Assembly: GCA_029098065.1 (NCBI GenBank)
Contig: JAQXNP010000118.1
Location: forward strand, 1 to 16,794
Length of the DNA stretch: 16,794 bases
Direction of reading: 5' to 3'
Origin: Clostridiales bacterium
GTDB lineage: Bacteria > Bacillota > Clostridia > Oscillospirales > Oscillospiraceae
Notes under the pieces: model-generated
Database searches by the model: none
Told to the model about the DNA's origin: nothing
The model's input: the letters and a program-made list of their open reading frames with translations, nothing else
Made by a program: the position numbers and the translations under genes
Shown: piece by piece, positions 14,694-16,794 of the stretch
Layout: every line of letters begins with the position of its first letter
How positions within the stretch are numbered: position 1 is the first letter of the stretch

Positions 14694-15545
14694 GTGACGG
14701 CCGAAAGAAAGGGAACGCTGTTCGTCTTTTCCGCCTCCGTTTTGTACAGCATTGGCGGACTGTGCATGAAATTGATCCCCTGGAGCGGCGTTGCGCTCAA
14801 CGGCGGCCGCTGTGCCATCGCCCTGGCGATTTATGGGGTCTATCTGCTGGCTGCCCGCCACAAACCCAAGATGAACCGATGGGTGGCGCTGGGGGCGGCG
14901 GCTATTTGCGGTACAAATGTGCTGTTTGCCACGGCCAACAAAATGACCTCCGCCGCCAACGCCATCGTGCTCCAATATACCGCACCGATCTTTGTCATCC
15001 TGCTCTCCGCCGTGTTTCTGAAGAAACGGGCGGGACGGCTGGACCTCGCCGCATGCGTGGTGGTGTTTCTGGGCGTCGTGTGCTTTTTCGTGGAGAGCCT
15101 GAAAGGCGGGAACCTCATCGGCGATGGGATCGCGCTGATTTCCGGCCTGACCTATGCGGTGGTCTTTCTGCTCAATGACCTGCCTGACGGGGATCCGATT
15201 TCTTCGGTGTTTTGGGGAACCATACTGAGCGTTCTGATCGGTCTGCCTTTTATGGCCGGTCAGCCGCCGCTGGAGGGGACCTCCCTGATCAGCATGGTCG
15301 TTTTGGGCGTATTTCAAACAGGCCTTGCATACCTCTGCCTGACCATCGGTCTGAGAACTACACCCCCGGTCACGGCCAGCCTTGTTTCCGGCATTGAACC
15401 GATTCTGAATCCCGTTTTGGTGGCGGTATTCTACCATGAGAGGATAGGGCGCCTGTCCCTGATCGGCGCCGGCATTGTTGTTCTGGGGGTTTTAGGGTAT
15501 CATGTTTTGAAAGAAAAGCTGGAGAAAGACGTATCAGCTGCATAA
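14694..15545 (+). CDS. EamA/DMT-family transporter, candidate tyrosine or aromatic precursor permease
   Basis: The 283-residue membrane protein has two EamA repeats and about ten hydrophobic segments. Repeat landmarks are AIVLQYTAPIFVILLS (90-105) at the end of the first half and SLVSGIEPILNPVLVAVFYHE (229-249) in the second, each followed by a charged loop. DMT transporters are secondary carriers for amino acids, sugars and other metabolites; many are exporters. The start is GTG 14694 with AAGGAG (14678-14683). The longer frame from 14616 lies inside the T-box and terminator and is not coding. It is the first gene of the T-box unit, 46 bases from tyrS with no terminator between. Control by a Tyr T-box (on when Tyr is short) suggests uptake of tyrosine or a precursor; this substrate is inferred, not shown. 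Confidence 0.88.
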   Translation: MTAERKGTLFVFSASVLYSIGGLCMKLIPWSGVALNGGRCAIALAIYGVYLLAARHKPKMNRWVALGAAAICGTNVLFATANKMTSAANAIVLQYTAPIFVILLSAVFLKKRAGRLDLAACVVVFLGVVCFFVESLKGGNLIGDGIALISGLTYAVVFLLNDLPDGDPISSVFWGTILSVLIGLPFMAGQPPLEGTSLISMVVLGVFQTGLAYLCLTIGLRTTPPVTASLVSGIEPILNPVLVAVFYHERIGRLSLIGAGIVVLGVLGYHVLKEKLEKDVSAA

Positions 15546-15591
15546 AAGGTTGTTTATGAACGATGATGAAGAAAGAAAAGGAGAATGATTG

Positions 15592-16794
15592 ATGACGATT
15601 TATGATGAACTGAAGGCCCGGGGCCTCATCGCCCAGGTCACCGATGAAGAGGAGATCAAAGAACTCATCAACAACGGAAAAGCTACCTTCTACATTGGCT
15701 TTGACTGTACCGCCGACAGCCTCACCGCCGGTCATTTCATGGCGCTGACCCTGATGAAGCGCCTCCAGATGGCGGGGAACCGTCCCATTGCCCTGATCGG
15801 CGGCGGGACCACCATGATCGGGGATCCCTCCGGCCGCACGGATATGCGCAAAATGCTCACCAAAGAGGATATTGAGCATAACGCCGAGTGCTTCAAGCGG
15901 CAGATGGAGCGGTTTATCGATTTCGGCGAGGGCAAGGCCATGATGCTCAACAACGCCGACTGGCTGCTGAAGCTCAACTATGTGGATCTGCTTCGGGAGG
16001 TAGGCGCCTGTTTCTCGGTCAACAACATGCTGCGGGCCGAGTGTTACAAGCAGCGCATGGAGAAGGGCCTCAGTTTCCTGGAGTTCAACTATATGATCAT
16101 GCAGTCCTATGACTTTTACCACATGTTCCAGACCGTGGGCTGCAACATGCAGTTCGGCGGCGATGATCAGTGGAGCAACATGCTGGGCGGCACGGAGTTG
16201 ATCCGCCGCAAGCTGGGCAAGGACGCCTATGCCATGACCATCACGCTGTTGCTCAACTCCGAAGGTAAGAAGATGGGCAAGACCGCCAGCGGCGCCGTGT
16301 GGCTGGATCCCGCCAAGACCAGCCCCTTCGATTTCTATCAGTATTGGCGCACCGTGGGCGACGCGGACGTGCTCAAGTGCATCCGGATGCTCACCTTCCT
16401 GCCTCTGGAGGAGATCGACGCCATGGACAAGTGGGAGGGCAGCCAACTGAACCGGGCCAAGGAGATCCTGGCCTATGAGCTGACCAAGCTGGTTCACGGC
16501 GAAGCGGAGGCCGAAAAGGCCCAGGAGACGGCCCGCGGCCTGTTCGCCGGCGGCGGCTCCACGGAGCATATGCCGACCACCGTGCTGTGCGGCGAGCAGT
16601 TCACCGATGGGAAAATCGGCGTTTTGAACCTGCTGACGGCCTGCGGCCTGTGCGCGTCCAACGGCGAGGCCAGGCGGCTGGTGCAGCAGGGCGGCGTCAC
16701 CGTGAACGACAAAAAGGCCGACGTGGCGGACGCCTTTGACAAGGACGCCTTTGCCGGCGATGGCCTGGTCATCAAAAAGGGCAAGAAGGTGTTC
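15592..16794 (+). CDS. tyrS: Tyrosyl-tRNA synthetase, 3' end cut by window edge
   Basis: TyrRS charges tRNA-Tyr. The frame is open from ATG 15592 to the right edge (401 codons), close to the usual ~405-420 residues, so little is missing. The start is set by AAGGAG (15578-15583), 8 bases upstream. The class I catalytic domain shows YIGFDCTADSLTAGH (34-48), GDPSGRTDMR, QSYDFYHMF, FGGDDQWSN and the KMSKS-type loop KKMGKTASGAV. The C-terminal S4 domain (about residues 345-400) has EARRLVQQGGVTVND. The first signature is T45-A-G-H48 in place of HIGH; Thr40, which also contacts ATP phosphates in the Bacillus enzyme, is kept. It is cotranscribed with the EamA gene under the Tyr T-box, fitting demand-controlled expression. 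Confidence 0.95.
   Translation, partial: MTIYDELKARGLIAQVTDEEEIKELINNGKATFYIGFDCTADSLTAGHFMALTLMKRLQMAGNRPIALIGGGTTMIGDPSGRTDMRKMLTKEDIEHNAECFKRQMERFIDFGEGKAMMLNNADWLLKLNYVDLLREVGACFSVNNMLRAECYKQRMEKGLSFLEFNYMIMQSYDFYHMFQTVGCNMQFGGDDQWSNMLGGTELIRRKLGKDAYAMTITLLLNSEGKKMGKTASGAVWLDPAKTSPFDFYQYWRTVGDADVLKCIRMLTFLPLEEIDAMDKWEGSQLNRAKEILAYELTKLVHGEAEAEKAQETARGLFAGGGSTEHMPTTVLCGEQFTDGKIGVLNLLTACGLCASNGEARRLVQQGGVTVNDKKADVADAFDKDAFAGDGLVIKKGKKVF

Overview
The window is about 58% GC by eye and carries densely packed housekeeping genes with AGGAGG-type ribosome binding sites, sigma-A-like promoters and strong stem-loop/T-run terminators. A T-box riboswitch, a stand-alone CarD regulator, tandem S1 domains and the protein families present point to a low-pathogenic-profile anaerobic Firmicute of the class Clostridia, probably the Oscillospiraceae/Ruminococcaceae side (Flavonifractor- or Intestinimonas-like). 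This placement is inferred from gene content and remembered protein sequences, not from a search. No CRISPR array, insertion sequence, prophage gene, tRNA or rRNA was seen.

Layout. (1) 1-1300: the 3' end of an S1-domain gene, a terminator, then a CarD-family regulator with its own promoter and terminator. (2) 1336-2978: a small double zinc-ribbon protein, then ispD and ispF (two steps of the MEP isoprenoid pathway, stop and start overlapping by 4 bases), then a terminator. (3) 3103-4510: a DUF3343 (putative Se/S carrier) protein coupled by a TAATG overlap to a cysteine-desulfurase-like class V aminotransferase. (4) 4530-5402: coaX (type III pantothenate kinase) as a single-gene unit. (5) 5403-6867: an unexplained hairpin-rich intergenic stretch, then a class I aminotransferase with its own promoter and terminator. 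(6) 6899-10507: purB, pfkA and a class II fructose-bisphosphate aldolase, apparently one transcript, ending at a bidirectional terminator. (7) 10518-14306, minus strand: a threonine aldolase-family enzyme, glnS, an ArsC/Spx-like protein and an NTF2/SnoaL-like protein; the last three each have a recognisable promoter. (8) 14371-16794: a consensus promoter, a T-box leader, an EamA-family transporter and tyrS, which runs off the window.

Most of the window is core metabolism: isoprenoid precursors, CoA, purines, glycolysis and tRNA charging. The most interesting unit is the last one. The T-box has a clear UAC (Tyr) specifier and a UGGU antiterminator bulge, and it sits upstream of a transporter of unassigned substrate followed by tyrS. 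That arrangement predicts that the transporter takes up tyrosine or a precursor when charged tRNA-Tyr is scarce. The TyrRS itself has Thr in place of the first His of its HIGH motif. The second unit worth attention is the DUF3343/desulfurase pair, a possible sulfur or selenium delivery module.
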